A stretch of 64,000 nucleotides of DNA, from contig JACKCB010000004.1 of NCBI GenBank assembly GCA_020634235.1, forward strand, positions 1-64,000, in the 5' to 3' direction. A program made the position numbers and the translations under genes. How positions within the stretch are numbered: the stretch's first letter is position 1; the number at the start of each line of letters is the position of its first letter. This DNA is from Ardenticatenaceae bacterium. Its GTDB lineage: Bacteria > Chloroflexota > Anaerolineae > Promineifilales > Promineifilaceae. Below are positions 1 through 9,247 of the stretch, piece after piece. The notes beneath the pieces were generated by a model. It was not told the DNA's origin. It ran no database searches and saw nothing but the letters and a program-made list of their open reading frames with translations.

Positions 1-128
1 CCAAAACACGGCCTCGCTTGACTTGAATTGCTAAAAAGCGCGCCGCCTATCCGCGGGGCAAAGCCCCGGTCAGCCACAGCCGGGGCCAGCCTGCTTTTTG
101 GGATAGTCGACCAGAACCAGGTGTTCAA

Positions 129-1529
129 CTACCCAATCTTGACAATATCATCCGGTTTCCAGGTCTGATCAAAGAAGGGTTCCAGCGGACCGTACAGGCG
201 AATGTAAGTAAACCAACCCTTGCCGGGAACGGTTTTGACCCAGTGCTTTTCCTTTCCAGCGGGTGCTTCCGGACCAAAGAAGACATCATAAGAACCATCA
301 TCGTTCTGTTCAGGCCCGTCAAAGCTATTGATGCTGGGCTTGGGCATACCGTTTTGCAGCAGTGAGCGCGTCTTGGGATCATATAACGTCACCGACCAGA
401 AGCTGTTGATGGGAATATTCGGTGGCAGGTGCAGCTTGTAGGTCTGGCTGCCATCCAGGTAATCACCATCGGCATCCACATAGGCACCCAGATACTGAGA
501 CCCGGCGCCCACGATTTTGTTAATCATGGCCGGGGTCACGGCAATGGCAGTGAAGTGGAAGAGCGTTCTGGCATCCAGGTTGCGGACGCCGTTCTTCAAG
601 AACTCATGGCTGCCGCCCACAAAGATATATTCCCAATTGCGATCCGGGTACACCTTCGCTTCCGGTTCGCGCGACTGATAGGCAATCGCCCGGGCCATGC
701 CAAAACCCGTTTTGGCGGCGGTATCGAGAATCTCCCGCATGCGCTCATCGGGGTTAAACTGCTGGCCCTTCTCGATGCCCAGCGCTCGCAACAGCCCCAA
801 ATGTTCCGTGGAGAAAGCTTCGGTGGGTTCGTATTGGATCATCTTATCCAGGTTGACAAAATACTGAAAATCATTGGGGTGGGTGGTATCTGCCACTAAA
901 CCGCTGACGTTGATGATATTGGGTTTTCTAAAGCCATCCTTTAACGGATAGACCGCGCAATGATCGCCATACCATTTGATGGCCTGCTCACCCATGCCGC
1001 TGATCTGTTGGCCTACACGCGCCATGATCCACACTTTGTAGGTGAGCGAACGGGCGACGAAATAGCCTTCGGGGACTTCGCCTTCGTAATCCGGCGGCAG
1101 CAGCAAGTATTTGCCCCCTTGCCCCTTGTCCGGGCCAACCAGGCCAAAATCGATGATGTACCGGAAATAGGCATCGTTGGCCATCCCTAAAACCTGCGGG
1201 GGGATTTCAACCACCGTGGGGCCATCTTTCTTGAGGTCAACATTACCGGCAAAATAAACGCTTTCCGTATTGCCGGTCAGAACCAGCGGGGTGGCGTCCA
1301 GCAAATCGGCCGCCACAACCAGGTCAGAACATTCTTTACACCCCCAGCCTTTTTCCCCCCCTTCAAGCAAGGAATACATCGACATCGCCGGTATAAAATC
1401 AAGATAAGCCTGGCAGGCGCGCTGAAAATCAAGCGCATCAAACAGTTTTTGGGCCGTCTCTTTGGTGGGATACCCATCCAGCACAAATTCGAAATCGCCA
1501 ATCGGTGTGGTCAGTTTTTCTGTGGTCAT
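129..1529 (-). CDS. DUF1254/DUF1214 domain protein
   Basis: 466-residue protein with the layout of the DUF1254 (N-terminal half) plus DUF1214 (C-terminal half) family. The C-terminal half carries the family-typical run SFWSVTLYDPKTRSLLQNG and the ending GWFTYIRLYGPLEPFFDQTW. The biochemical role of this family is not established. No signal peptide is visible from the chosen start, so a cytoplasmic place is likely. I chose the ATG at 1529 because the message reads CAGGAGAAAATATCATG there; a longer frame reaching 1607 has no ribosome site. The gene stands alone: the next gene upstream starts at 3677. Family call is firm, function unknown. Confidence 0.85.
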   Translation of the reverse strand: MTTEKLTTPIGDFEFVLDGYPTKETAQKLFDALDFQRACQAYLDFIPAMSMYSLLEGGEKGWGCKECSDLVVAADLLDATPLVLTGNTESVYFAGNVDLKKDGPTVVEIPPQVLGMANDAYFRYIIDFGLVGPDKGQGGKYLLLPPDYEGEVPEGYFVARSLTYKVWIMARVGQQISGMGEQAIKWYGDHCAVYPLKDGFRKPNIINVSGLVADTTHPNDFQYFVNLDKMIQYEPTEAFSTEHLGLLRALGIEKGQQFNPDERMREILDTAAKTGFGMARAIAYQSREPEAKVYPDRNWEYIFVGGSHEFLKNGVRNLDARTLFHFTAIAVTPAMINKIVGAGSQYLGAYVDADGDYLDGSQTYKLHLPPNIPINSFWSVTLYDPKTRSLLQNGMPKPSINSFDGPEQNDDGSYDVFFGPEAPAGKEKHWVKTVPGKGWFTYIRLYGPLEPFFDQTWKPDDIVKIG

Positions 1530-1751
1530 GATATTTTCTCCTGAATAACAATCAACAACCTGATTGAAGATGTACCTGATTTTAGAAGGAATCTTCTTAT
1601 GCCACAAATATTTAGGATACGCGCTGGCAAGCTAACCACTGTACTGCCCCGGCCGGGAAAGACACATTCCGCCAGTTACGCCATACCCTCTCCTCTCCCC
1701 CACCCACACATCCGTTCAGGTAGGGACGAGCAAAACTATCCCGGCCGGGGG

Positions 1752-3677
1752 TCATTCCCCACCCGGCCGGGGGGCGTCCGCCAGCAGCCCATGATGCAGT
1801 TGAAACGGCACATTCGTTATCGCCACCCCTTCAACCTGCCGGAAAGCCAACCGAAAAGCCGCCCCACTATTCTGGTGCAGCCCCTGCTCCCAATAACTCT
1901 CCATCGTCAGCACCCCAAAAATCAGGTGAATATACGCATCCGGCTGCCTTTCGCGCAGTTCGCGCACATGGCGCAGCAGCGGCTGCGTCAGGCTGCGGTA
2001 AGGCGACGGCAAGATCACCAGCGGCCGGTCCCCCATCCGTGCCACCCACTTACGCTGCAAGTCCACCGTTCGCTCCGGATCAATACTGATATGCACCGCC
2101 GTCCACGGCTGCCCCAGCGACAGGGCAAAATTAATGGCCCGGATCGAAGAAGCGTGCAAATTATCCACCATCACCAGGGTAATGACCTGGCGCGGGGCCA
2201 CCACACTCTGCGTGCCCGCCAGGCTCAATTCCGCCGCCACCTTGCGATAATGGTGGTGAATGCGGAAGAAAACCCACACCAGCGTGGGCGTGAGCAAAAT
2301 CACCAACCACGCCCCATCACGGAACTTGGTAACAGCAAACACCAGCATCACCACGCCCGTCATCACCGCCCCCAGGGCATTGATCACCTGCTTCAGCCGC
2401 CAACGCGGATCATAGCGCACCACCGCCCCATGCAGCAGATGCTCCTCCCCCGGCCGGATGCGCGAAATCTTCTGCCAGCGCACCACCATCCCCGTTTGCG
2501 ACAGCGTGAAACTGAGAAACACCCCAATGGCATACAGCGGGATCAGCGCCGACACCGACGCCCGAAACACCACAATCAGCAAAGAGGCGATAGACGCCAA
2601 CCCCACAATACCCCAGGAAAAAACCAACCGGCTGCCCCGGAAAGTGAGTTGGCGCGGCAAAAAGCCATCCCCGGCGTGCAAAGCCGCCAGCCGCGGAAAG
2701 TCGGCAAAGCTGGTATTGGCCGCCATGATCAGAATGGTCGTCGTTGCCACCAGCATCATGATGTAAATCGGTCCATTGCCAAAAACCGAGCGCGCCACCT
2801 GAGAAATCACCGTTTCCGTCTCGCTGGGCACAGCCACCACCGCGTGGGCCAGCAGCGTAATGCCTACAAACATGATCATCAGGATGCCACTCATGGCCAG
2901 CATCGTCGTAGCCGCATTCCTGGAGCGCGGCTCCTTGAATGCCGTAATGCCGTTAGAGATCGCCTCCACCCCGGTCAACGCCGTGCAGCCGCTGCTAAAG
3001 GCACGCAAGATCAAAAACAGGGTTAGCGGCTGCACCGCCGCCGTCATCGCCGTGACACCGGTCACCGGCGTTAAGGTGCCGGTCAGCCAGCGAAACAGAC
3101 CCACCCCCAACATCAAAAAAGCCATCCCCAGAAAAAAGTAGGTGGGAATGGCAAAAGTAGTGCTGGATTCCTTCACCCCGCGCAGGTTAATGATGGTCAT
3201 CAGCAGCACCAACCCCAGGGCAAGCTCCACCCGGTAGGGGTGCAGCGCCGGAAAGGCAGAGGTGATTTGGGCCACGCCGGAAGAGATGCTGACGGCCACA
3301 GTCAGGATATAGTCGGTGAGCAAAGCCGCCCCGGCCGTTTGTGCCGGCAGTTCGCCCAGGTTGTCGCGGGCCACAATGTAAGCTCCACCGCCGCCGGGAT
3401 AGGCAAAGATCGTCTGCCGGTAGCTGATGGTCAGCACCAGCAGCAGGACGGAAATGGCCAGGGCGATGGGGATGGAAGTAAAGAAGTAGGCGGCCCCGGC
3501 CAGGGCCAGAATGACCAGAATTTCCTCGGTAGCATAAGCCACCGAGGAAAGGGCATCAGAGGCAAAGACAGCCAGAGCAGGCAGTTTACCGATGGCCTGG
3601 TGGGGCGCAGCGGCAGTATCCAGCGGACGGCCAAGCAAAATCTGCGAAAATGGGCGACGCGTATTGGTCGTGGTCAT
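1752..3677 (-). CDS. APC-superfamily permease, KimA-like potassium importer
   Basis: 641 residues with about 12 hydrophobic segments followed by a cytoplasmic C-terminal domain of roughly 150 residues. Near residues 38-55 it has FASDALSSVAYATEEIL, a hallmark of the KimA/YdaO branch of the APC superfamily, and further on a glycine-rich YPGGGGAYIVARDNLG segment of the first transport helices. In Bacillus, KimA is a high-affinity K+/H+ importer inhibited by c-di-AMP; K+ as substrate here is inferred from family. The start has CAGGTAAACTTATG. I looked for a c-di-AMP riboswitch upstream (3678-3960, minus strand) and could not recognise one. A general amino-acid permease is the main alternative. 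Confidence 0.8.
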   Translation of the reverse strand: MTTTNTRRPFSQILLGRPLDTAAAPHQAIGKLPALAVFASDALSSVAYATEEILVILALAGAAYFFTSIPIALAISVLLLVLTISYRQTIFAYPGGGGAYIVARDNLGELPAQTAGAALLTDYILTVAVSISSGVAQITSAFPALHPYRVELALGLVLLMTIINLRGVKESSTTFAIPTYFFLGMAFLMLGVGLFRWLTGTLTPVTGVTAMTAAVQPLTLFLILRAFSSGCTALTGVEAISNGITAFKEPRSRNAATTMLAMSGILMIMFVGITLLAHAVVAVPSETETVISQVARSVFGNGPIYIMMLVATTTILIMAANTSFADFPRLAALHAGDGFLPRQLTFRGSRLVFSWGIVGLASIASLLIVVFRASVSALIPLYAIGVFLSFTLSQTGMVVRWQKISRIRPGEEHLLHGAVVRYDPRWRLKQVINALGAVMTGVVMLVFAVTKFRDGAWLVILLTPTLVWVFFRIHHHYRKVAAELSLAGTQSVVAPRQVITLVMVDNLHASSIRAINFALSLGQPWTAVHISIDPERTVDLQRKWVARMGDRPLVILPSPYRSLTQPLLRHVRELRERQPDAYIHLIFGVLTMESYWEQGLHQNSGAAFRLAFRQVEGVAITNVPFQLHHGLLADAPRPGGE

Positions 3678-4615
3678 AAGTTTACCTGAAATGGGGGTTA
3701 CGGAATTGGGCTGCGCCAGGGGAGTGGGGGTGATAATGGTCGCGCGACGTACTCAGCGTCAGCGAGCGTCGGTCAACACCGCGCGTTCTAGAAAAGCTTC
3801 ACAACTTCGCCAATCACTCACAACAGGCCTGTTCAGTTCGTGTGGATTTCACAGGGTTATTCGGGCTTTTTGCGGTCCGCCAACAGTTGTCAGTATAGCA
3901 CATCTGCCATTTTCCCGGTAGCCATTTGCCAGGCCACCAGCAATTCTCAGTTTAGCGCATTTGCCGCCCCCGCCACCGATTGGGAATCGGTGGCGGGTAT
4001 GAAAAACGGACATGGTTCAAAGACGGCCTTTTCATCTTTACAATTTATGGCCTCCTGGCGCTGACCCGCGCGAGGGCGCTTCGCGCCCCGCGCGGGAGGG
4101 TAGTAAGGGGTTGTTTCAATTTTGAGGGTCTCTGACCCCCAAAATTGAAACAACCCCCTCCTCTTGGCGTCGCCAGGCGCGAAGCGCCAAGGCGACGCCC
4201 CCTTTGGCCCAAATTTAGAAGGTTCTTCCGGATTTCGTGGGGTTTGCCCCCATATTTACGGCGGAGTGGAGGCCCTAGCTGGAACTGTTCCGGCGAAAGC
4301 CTCCACTCCCCCTGAATTCCTAAAGACCCATTTAGAATTGCTGCCAGGCCACCACGCTTTTGCCAAAGCAGGCAGTGCCTGCCTGCTTGCGTAGGGCGCA
4401 GGCAGTTGTAGGGGCTGGCCTTGTGCCGGCCCAGTCCAGGGCGACCACAAGCGTTGCCTAGACGTACTGTCGCAAGTCGGCTAAACTTGCGCCTTGTCCA
4501 GTCTTGTTCCGCCCTGCATCTGGGCAATCTCGTGTTGGTTTCTGGCCCCCGGCCGGGTAAACCAACCCTCATCTTCGCCGCACAATTCATAGCCTGCTTC
4601 CTGGAGAATACGCCC
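3678..4615. other. Gene-free interval between divergent genes
   Basis: About 940 bases between the KimA-like gene (minus) and the ABC exporter (plus). No convincing reading frame with a ribosome site is seen. The stretch from 3969 to 4388 is packed with inverted repeats (described separately). The remaining flanks should hold both promoters, but I cannot pick clear -35/-10 pairs. Confidence 0.6.
3969..4388. repeat. Cluster of five strong hairpins
   Basis: Consecutive inverted repeats read directly from the bases: 3969-3981 with 3985-3997 (13-bp perfect arms, loop ggg); 4065-4096 (arms of 8 and 6 bp with one bulged a, loop ttc); 4107-4128 with 4136-4157 (22-bp arms, one mismatch, loop tctctga); 4166-4199 (outer 9-bp ggcgtcgcc and inner 5-bp arms, loop gaa); 4366-4375 with 4379-4388 (10-bp perfect arms). 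An additional 11-bp pair, ggagtggaggc at 4263 and its complement at 4299, spans 47 bases. None has a following T-run that would mark an ordinary terminator. They could be a structured RNA, a stack of REP/MITE-like elements or cruciform-forming DNA. Confidence 0.75.
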
Positions 4616-6391
4616 ATGCAAAACATCCGGCGCTTGCTGCATTACTACCTCTCAGTTCCCCACGTCCCCCGGCGGCTCCTCGTCTCCCAACTACTACTGG
4701 CCATCGCCGTCCTGTTCGAACTGGCCGTACCCCAACTGGTACAAACCATGGTCGACGACGGCATCGCCGTTGGCGACCTCCGCGTCATTTCGCGCGCGGC
4801 ACTGTACATGGTCATCGCCTCGCTGGCCGCCACCGTCTTTTACGTGATAAACGCCTGGTACGCCACCAACTTCTCCGAACGAGCGGCCCACACCCTGCGC
4901 ACCAGGGTATACCAAAGAATCCAATCCCTCTCCTTCGGCAACCTGGACCGCTTTGAAACCAGCGACCTCCTCGTCCGCCTCACCGCCGACGTCAACGCCG
5001 CCAAGCTGGTCATCATGAACGGCACCACCACCCTCCTGCGTGCCCCCTTCATGATCCTGGGCGCAGTCGGTTTACTGCTGCTCACCAGCCCGGGCCTGGC
5101 CTGGATCATGGTCCTGGCCCTGCTGGCCCTGATCCTCATCCTGGCCCTCTACACCTACATCTCCCCCCGGCTCTACCAGGTACGCAACCAGCGCCTGGAT
5201 GAACAAAACCTGGTGCTGCAAGAGAACCTGGCCGGGGTGCGCGTGGTCAAAGCCTTTGTGCGCGGCGACTATGAAAACCAGCGCTACCACGAAGCCAACG
5301 ACGGGCTGCGCCTGGCCGCCCGCCGTGCCCAGGCCCTGGCCGCCATTCTCACCCCGTCGCTGGTGATCATTGTCAATCTGGGCCTGGCGGCGGCCCTCTG
5401 GTTTGGCGGCAGCGCCGCCATCGACACCGGGGCCATCAGCGTCGGCGAGATCATGGCCTTCACCAACTACATGGTGCTGGTGATGCTGCCCATGGTATTG
5501 GTAGCCTTCTTGCTGCCGCAAATCTCCGCCGCCGAATCCTCACTGCAGCGCATCCGTGACGTGGGCATGGCCGACGCGGATATTCAAGACCGGCCGGGGG
5601 CCACCCCCCTCACCAAACCCCAGGGCCGGGTCACCTTTGAAAACGTCAGCTTCAGCTACCTGGACAACCAGGGCCGGCCGGCGGCCACCCCCGTACTCAA
5701 AAACATCAACTTCACCGCCGAACCCGGCGAAATGGTGGCCATCTTGGGCGCCACCGGTTCCGGCAAATCCAGCCTGGTCAACCTCATCCCCCGCTTCTAC
5801 GACGTCACCGAAGGGCGCGTCACCATCGACGGCATCGACGTGCGCGACTACAGCCAAAGCTCCATCCTGCAGCATGTGACCCCCGTCCTGCAAAAAGCCG
5901 TCCTCTTCAGCGGCAGCGTGCGCGACAACATCCTCTTTGGTGCCCAGGGCAAAAGCGACGAAGACATGATCGAAGCCGCCACGGCCGCCGACGCCCACAG
6001 CTTTGTCAGCGCCCGCGCCGACGGCTACGATGCCGAGGTCAAGCGCCAGGGCGCAAACTTCTCCGGCGGGCAAAAACAGCGCGTCTCCATCGCCCGCGCC
6101 GTCGTCCGCAAACCCAAAATCCTCATCCTGGACGACAGCACCAGCGCGCTGGACGTGGCCACCGAAACCCGCGTCCAGGGCGCACTGGCCGACCTGATGC
6201 ACGGCGCAACCACCTTCGTCGTCGCCCAACGCATCAGCACCGTCCTCATCGCCGACAAAATCATTGTGTTGGACAACGGCGAAATCGCCGCCTACGGCAG
6301 CCACGAAGAACTCCTGGCCACCAGCCCCCTCTACCAGGAAATCTACCGTTCCCAGCTTGGGGACGATCTTGGAGTACAAGCCAATGGCTAA
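4616..6391 (+). CDS. ABC exporter half-transporter, degenerate ATP-site subunit
   Basis: 591 residues: six-helix exporter membrane domain (about 1-330), then a nucleotide-binding domain. Walker A GATGSGKSS is near residue 378, signature FSGGQKQR near 482. Two key positions are changed: Walker B ends in Asp-Asp (ILILDDSTSALD) where the catalytic Glu is expected, and the H-loop reads VVAQRIST with Gln for His. This is the pattern of the degenerate-site partner in heterodimeric exporters (BmrC/TM287 type). The start at 4616 has GGAGA 9 bases upstream. Its 3' end overlaps the next gene by 8 bases, so the two are translationally coupled. Likely exports drugs, lipids or peptides; the substrate cannot be told. 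Confidence 0.93.
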   Translation: MQNIRRLLHYYLSVPHVPRRLLVSQLLLAIAVLFELAVPQLVQTMVDDGIAVGDLRVISRAALYMVIASLAATVFYVINAWYATNFSERAAHTLRTRVYQRIQSLSFGNLDRFETSDLLVRLTADVNAAKLVIMNGTTTLLRAPFMILGAVGLLLLTSPGLAWIMVLALLALILILALYTYISPRLYQVRNQRLDEQNLVLQENLAGVRVVKAFVRGDYENQRYHEANDGLRLAARRAQALAAILTPSLVIIVNLGLAAALWFGGSAAIDTGAISVGEIMAFTNYMVLVMLPMVLVAFLLPQISAAESSLQRIRDVGMADADIQDRPGATPLTKPQGRVTFENVSFSYLDNQGRPAATPVLKNINFTAEPGEMVAILGATGSGKSSLVNLIPRFYDVTEGRVTIDGIDVRDYSQSSILQHVTPVLQKAVLFSGSVRDNILFGAQGKSDEDMIEAATAADAHSFVSARADGYDAEVKRQGANFSGGQKQRVSIARAVVRKPKILILDDSTSALDVATETRVQGALADLMHGATTFVVAQRISTVLIADKIIVLDNGEIAAYGSHEELLATSPLYQEIYRSQLGDDLGVQANG

Positions 6392-8186
6392 ACGACCCTT
6401 TCTGAAAGCACAGCAACCCCAAGAACCAGCCACACCCTCCCGCGGCCAGGCCTTCCGCCGCCTGCTAGGCTACATCACGGCCTACAAGCTGCAAGTCAGC
6501 CTGTCGATTCTGTTCATCCTGCTGGGCACCCTGGCCTTGCTGGTGCCGGGCTTCCTGGTTGGCCAGGCAATCAACATCTACATCGTCCAGGAAGACAAGG
6601 CCGGGCTGGCCAACGCCGTCATCCAACTGCTGGTTGCCTCGGCGGCCGCCTGGGTACTCATGTCTCTCTCCGGCCTGATCATGGCCGAAGTGACCCAAAA
6701 GGCAATGTTCAAGCTGCGGCAGGAGATGTTTGAACACATCCAAACCCTCTCCCTGCGCTTCTATGACCGCCAACCCATCGGCGAATTGATGAGCCGCATC
6801 CTGAACGACGTAGACACCATCAACCAGTTCTTTGAGAAAGGCTTCACCCAGCTAATCCAGGCTGTCTTCATGCTGCTGGCCGTTACGACCATCATGCTGC
6901 TCATCAGCCCGGCAATGACCATTGCGGTACTGCTGATTCTGCCCTTCATGGGCGGGCTGATCCTGTTCACGGCCAACTTTGCCGGCCCCGCTTTCTCCGC
7001 ACTGCAAGAAGAGCTGGGCGAGCTGAACGGCTTCATGGAAGAGAACATCACTGGCAACAAGGTGCTGAAGGCGTACCAGATGGAAACGCATACCTTTGGC
7101 CAGTTGGAAGAGATCAGCCTGGCGGCCATGAAGGCGGGCATTCGGGCCAACTTCATTTCGCTGACAGTGCTGCCGTTGGCCACCTTTTTCGTCAATGCCG
7201 ACACTGCCCTGGTGGGGCTAACCGGTGGCATCCTTTCGCTGCTGGGAACCATTGAAGTGGGCACGGTGGCGACTTTTCTTATCTATTCGCGCCAGTTTGC
7301 CCGGCCACTAACGCAGATGGCCCAAATCTTCAACCTGGTGCTGCAAGCGCTGGCCGGTGCCGAACGTGTCTTCCAGATTCTGGACGAAGAGCCGGATATC
7401 ACCAATAAGCCTGGGGCCCAGGCGCTAGTCAACGATGCGGGCGAGGTGGTCATCCGTGACCTGGATTTTAGTTATGTGCCCGGCCGGCCCGTTTTGCATG
7501 ACATCAACATCGTCGCCCGGCCGGGGATGAAAATCGGCTTGTGTGGCCCTACCGGAGCCGGCAAAAGCACCATCATCAACCTCATCCCCCGCTTCTACGA
7601 CATCCAGCGCGGCGACATCGCCATCGACCAGCAAAGCATCTACGACGTGCAAACCGGCAGCCTGCGCCAGACGGTGGGCATTGTGCTGCAAGAGCCATTT
7701 CTGTTCACCGACACGGTGATGAACAACCTGCGCTACGGCCGGCTGGACGCCAGCGACGAAGCGTGCATCGAAGCCGCCCAACTGGCCAACGCCCACGAAT
7801 TCATCAGCCGGCTGCCGCAAGGGTACCAGACACTGCTCGATGGCGGCGGGGCCAACCTGAGCCAGGGACAGCGGCAGCTCATCACCATTGCCCGCGCCCT
7901 GCTGGCCAACCGGCGCATCCTCATCCTGGACGAAGCCACCAGCAGCGTAGACACGCGCACCGAGCGCAAACTGCAACAGGCGCTGGAACGGCTGATGAGC
8001 GGTAACACCAGCTTTGTCATTGCCCACCGCCTCAGCACCATCACCGATTCGCACATTATTGTGGCCCTGGACCGGGGCCGCATTGTGGACATAGGCTCAC
8101 ACCAGGCACTGATGGCCAGGAAGGGCTTCTATTACAATCTGTACATGAGCCAGTTCAAAGAAGAGCTGATGCACAAAAAAGCTTAG
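6384..8186 (+). CDS. ABC exporter half-transporter, catalytic-site subunit
   Basis: 600 residues with exporter membrane domain (about 30-350) and a canonical nucleotide-binding domain: Walker A GPTGAGKST near 388, signature NLSQGQRQ, Walker B ILDEATSSVD with catalytic Glu, and H-loop FVIAHRLST. It complements the degenerate subunit just upstream, giving a heterodimer with one working and one non-canonical site. ATG at 6384 lies inside the end of the previous gene (8-base overlap), with GGAG about 9 bases before it. A longer upstream frame in the same register lies within the previous gene and is not used. Confidence 0.93.
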   Translation: MAKRPFLKAQQPQEPATPSRGQAFRRLLGYITAYKLQVSLSILFILLGTLALLVPGFLVGQAINIYIVQEDKAGLANAVIQLLVASAAAWVLMSLSGLIMAEVTQKAMFKLRQEMFEHIQTLSLRFYDRQPIGELMSRILNDVDTINQFFEKGFTQLIQAVFMLLAVTTIMLLISPAMTIAVLLILPFMGGLILFTANFAGPAFSALQEELGELNGFMEENITGNKVLKAYQMETHTFGQLEEISLAAMKAGIRANFISLTVLPLATFFVNADTALVGLTGGILSLLGTIEVGTVATFLIYSRQFARPLTQMAQIFNLVLQALAGAERVFQILDEEPDITNKPGAQALVNDAGEVVIRDLDFSYVPGRPVLHDINIVARPGMKIGLCGPTGAGKSTIINLIPRFYDIQRGDIAIDQQSIYDVQTGSLRQTVGIVLQEPFLFTDTVMNNLRYGRLDASDEACIEAAQLANAHEFISRLPQGYQTLLDGGGANLSQGQRQLITIARALLANRRILILDEATSSVDTRTERKLQQALERLMSGNTSFVIAHRLSTITDSHIIVALDRGRIVDIGSHQALMARKGFYYNLYMSQFKEELMHKKA

Positions 8187-8232
8187 CCGCCCCCTCTGGC
8201 GCGCCGGCACCCTGCATCGTTAAGGTAGGCCA

Positions 8233-8445
8233 ATGAACGAACAAGACGAAACGCCAATTACAGTGAATGGTGAGGTAGACAATGTGGTTTTGCGCCAGTT
8301 CAGCCAACTGCCACCCGCCGCGCAGCGGGTAGCGATTGCTGTTTTGCTGGTGGCGCTGCTCGTCGGCCTGGCCTTTCTGCGTGAAATGGTGCAGCGCTCG
8401 GCCCAGGCGCACCCCCCGGCCGGGGACGACGCCCCCACCCTCTAA
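8233..8445 (+). CDS. Small single-span membrane protein
   Basis: 70 residues with a polar N-terminus, one hydrophobic helix (about residues 33-49, VAIAVLLVALLVGLAFL) and a short polar tail. It starts 46 bases after the ABC exporter pair, with an AAGGTAGG-type ribosome site, so it is probably the third gene of that operon. Its stop codon overlaps the stop of the convergent BatE-like gene by 4 bases, a tight packing that supports both being real. I do not recognise a family. Confidence 0.55.
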   Translation: MNEQDETPITVNGEVDNVVLRQFSQLPPAAQRVAIAVLLVALLVGLAFLREMVQRSAQAHPPAGDDAPTL

Positions 8446-9098
8446 CTGCCGTCCACCGCTTCACTGAGGGCGGCCACCACCGGGACAGCCGCCACGCCCC
8501 CCGGCCGGGTCTGCGCCACATACAGCCGGCCGGCCAGCGAGACACCAGTGAACAGCAGGAACAGCAGCGCCAGCCCGGCCGCGGCCCGCAGCAGTTTTTG
8601 GCTGCGCCCCGGCCGGGCCATCCGCCCCACCAGCAGCAGCAGCGCCAGCAAAAACCAAGCCCCCAGCGCCAGCAGGGCCGTCTCATTCAGGGTTAGCCAG
8701 CCGGCGGTGAGGTTGGCCAGGCTGGCCAGCGGGCCATCCCCCCCGGCCGGGGGCGCGCCCGCCACCTGAGACCGGGCCAGGGCCAGGTTAGCGCGAACGT
8801 CCGGGTCGCGCGGGTCCAACTGCGCCGCCCGTTCATAACTCACAAGCGCCTGCGCCACATCCCCCAACTGATAATACGCATTGCCCAGGTTATAAAACAG
8901 CCCGCTGTCCTGGACGCCCTGCGCCGCTAACTGCTCATAGATCTGCGCCGCTTCGGCATAATGTCCCGCCAGATAGAGGCTTTGGGCTACGGTCAGCACC
9001 TCGGTGTCGGCCCCCGGCCGGGGCATCATCCACCAGGCCGTCGTCGCCAGGCAAGCCAGCAAGAGCAGGCTAATGAAGAGGAAGGTCGCTTTTTTCAT
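8442..9098 (-). CDS. batE: BatE-like TPR membrane protein
   Basis: 218 residues: N-terminal signal anchor (about 1-24), TPR repeats (about 35-110, including GLFYNLGNAYYQLGDVAQAL), then two transmembrane helices near 130-190. This is the order of BatE, the last gene of Bat operons, except that the SH3-like domain normally ending BatE is missing: the frame stops at AALSEAVDGS right where it should begin. Start has AAGGAGAACC before ATG. It lies downstream of batD across a 150-base repeat-bearing gap. Truncation may be natural for this lineage. Confidence 0.75.
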   Translation of the reverse strand: MKKATFLFISLLLLACLATTAWWMMPRPGADTEVLTVAQSLYLAGHYAEAAQIYEQLAAQGVQDSGLFYNLGNAYYQLGDVAQALVSYERAAQLDPRDPDVRANLALARSQVAGAPPAGGDGPLASLANLTAGWLTLNETALLALGAWFLLALLLLVGRMARPGRSQKLLRAAAGLALLFLLFTGVSLAGRLYVAQTRPGGVAAVPVVAALSEAVDGS

Positions 9099-9119
9099 GG
9101 TTCTCCTTCGCCAATGTAG

Positions 9120-9242
9120 CGCGATTTTCCAAATCGCGTTTGTATCTTCTCAACATTTCGGGGAAAACGAGGCCTGAGCTTGTCGAAGGCCGTTGGTTTC
9201 GACAGGCTCAACCAACTCCGCCGCGCGTTATTGAGAAGATAC
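9120..9242. repeat. Nested inverted repeats between batD and batE
   Basis: Three perfect or near-perfect pairs fill this gap: cgcgattt (9120-9127) with aaatcgcg (9131-9138); gtatcttctcaa (9142-9153) with ttgagaagatac (9231-9242); and, inside the latter, tgagcttgtcgaa (9175-9187) with ttcgacaggctca (9198-9210), one mismatch. No T-run follows. It looks like a REP-type intergenic element rather than a plain terminator, and may tune batE expression relative to the upstream genes. Confidence 0.7.
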
Positions 9243-9247
9243 TCGTG

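Noticed and set aside
54..86. GC-rich stems cggggc/gccccg and gccccgg/ccggggc below the DUF1254 gene
   Set aside because: The two stems exclude each other and the nearest T-run on the minus strand is about 14 bases away, too weak to call a terminator.
1599..3026. Long plus-strand open frame of 475 codons
   Set aside because: It lies antisense to the KimA-like gene, has an Arg/His/Gln-rich composition and no ribosome site; a shadow produced by high GC.
3678..3960. ydaO-type c-di-AMP riboswitch before the KimA-like gene
   Set aside because: I looked for its conserved helices on the minus strand and could not find them.
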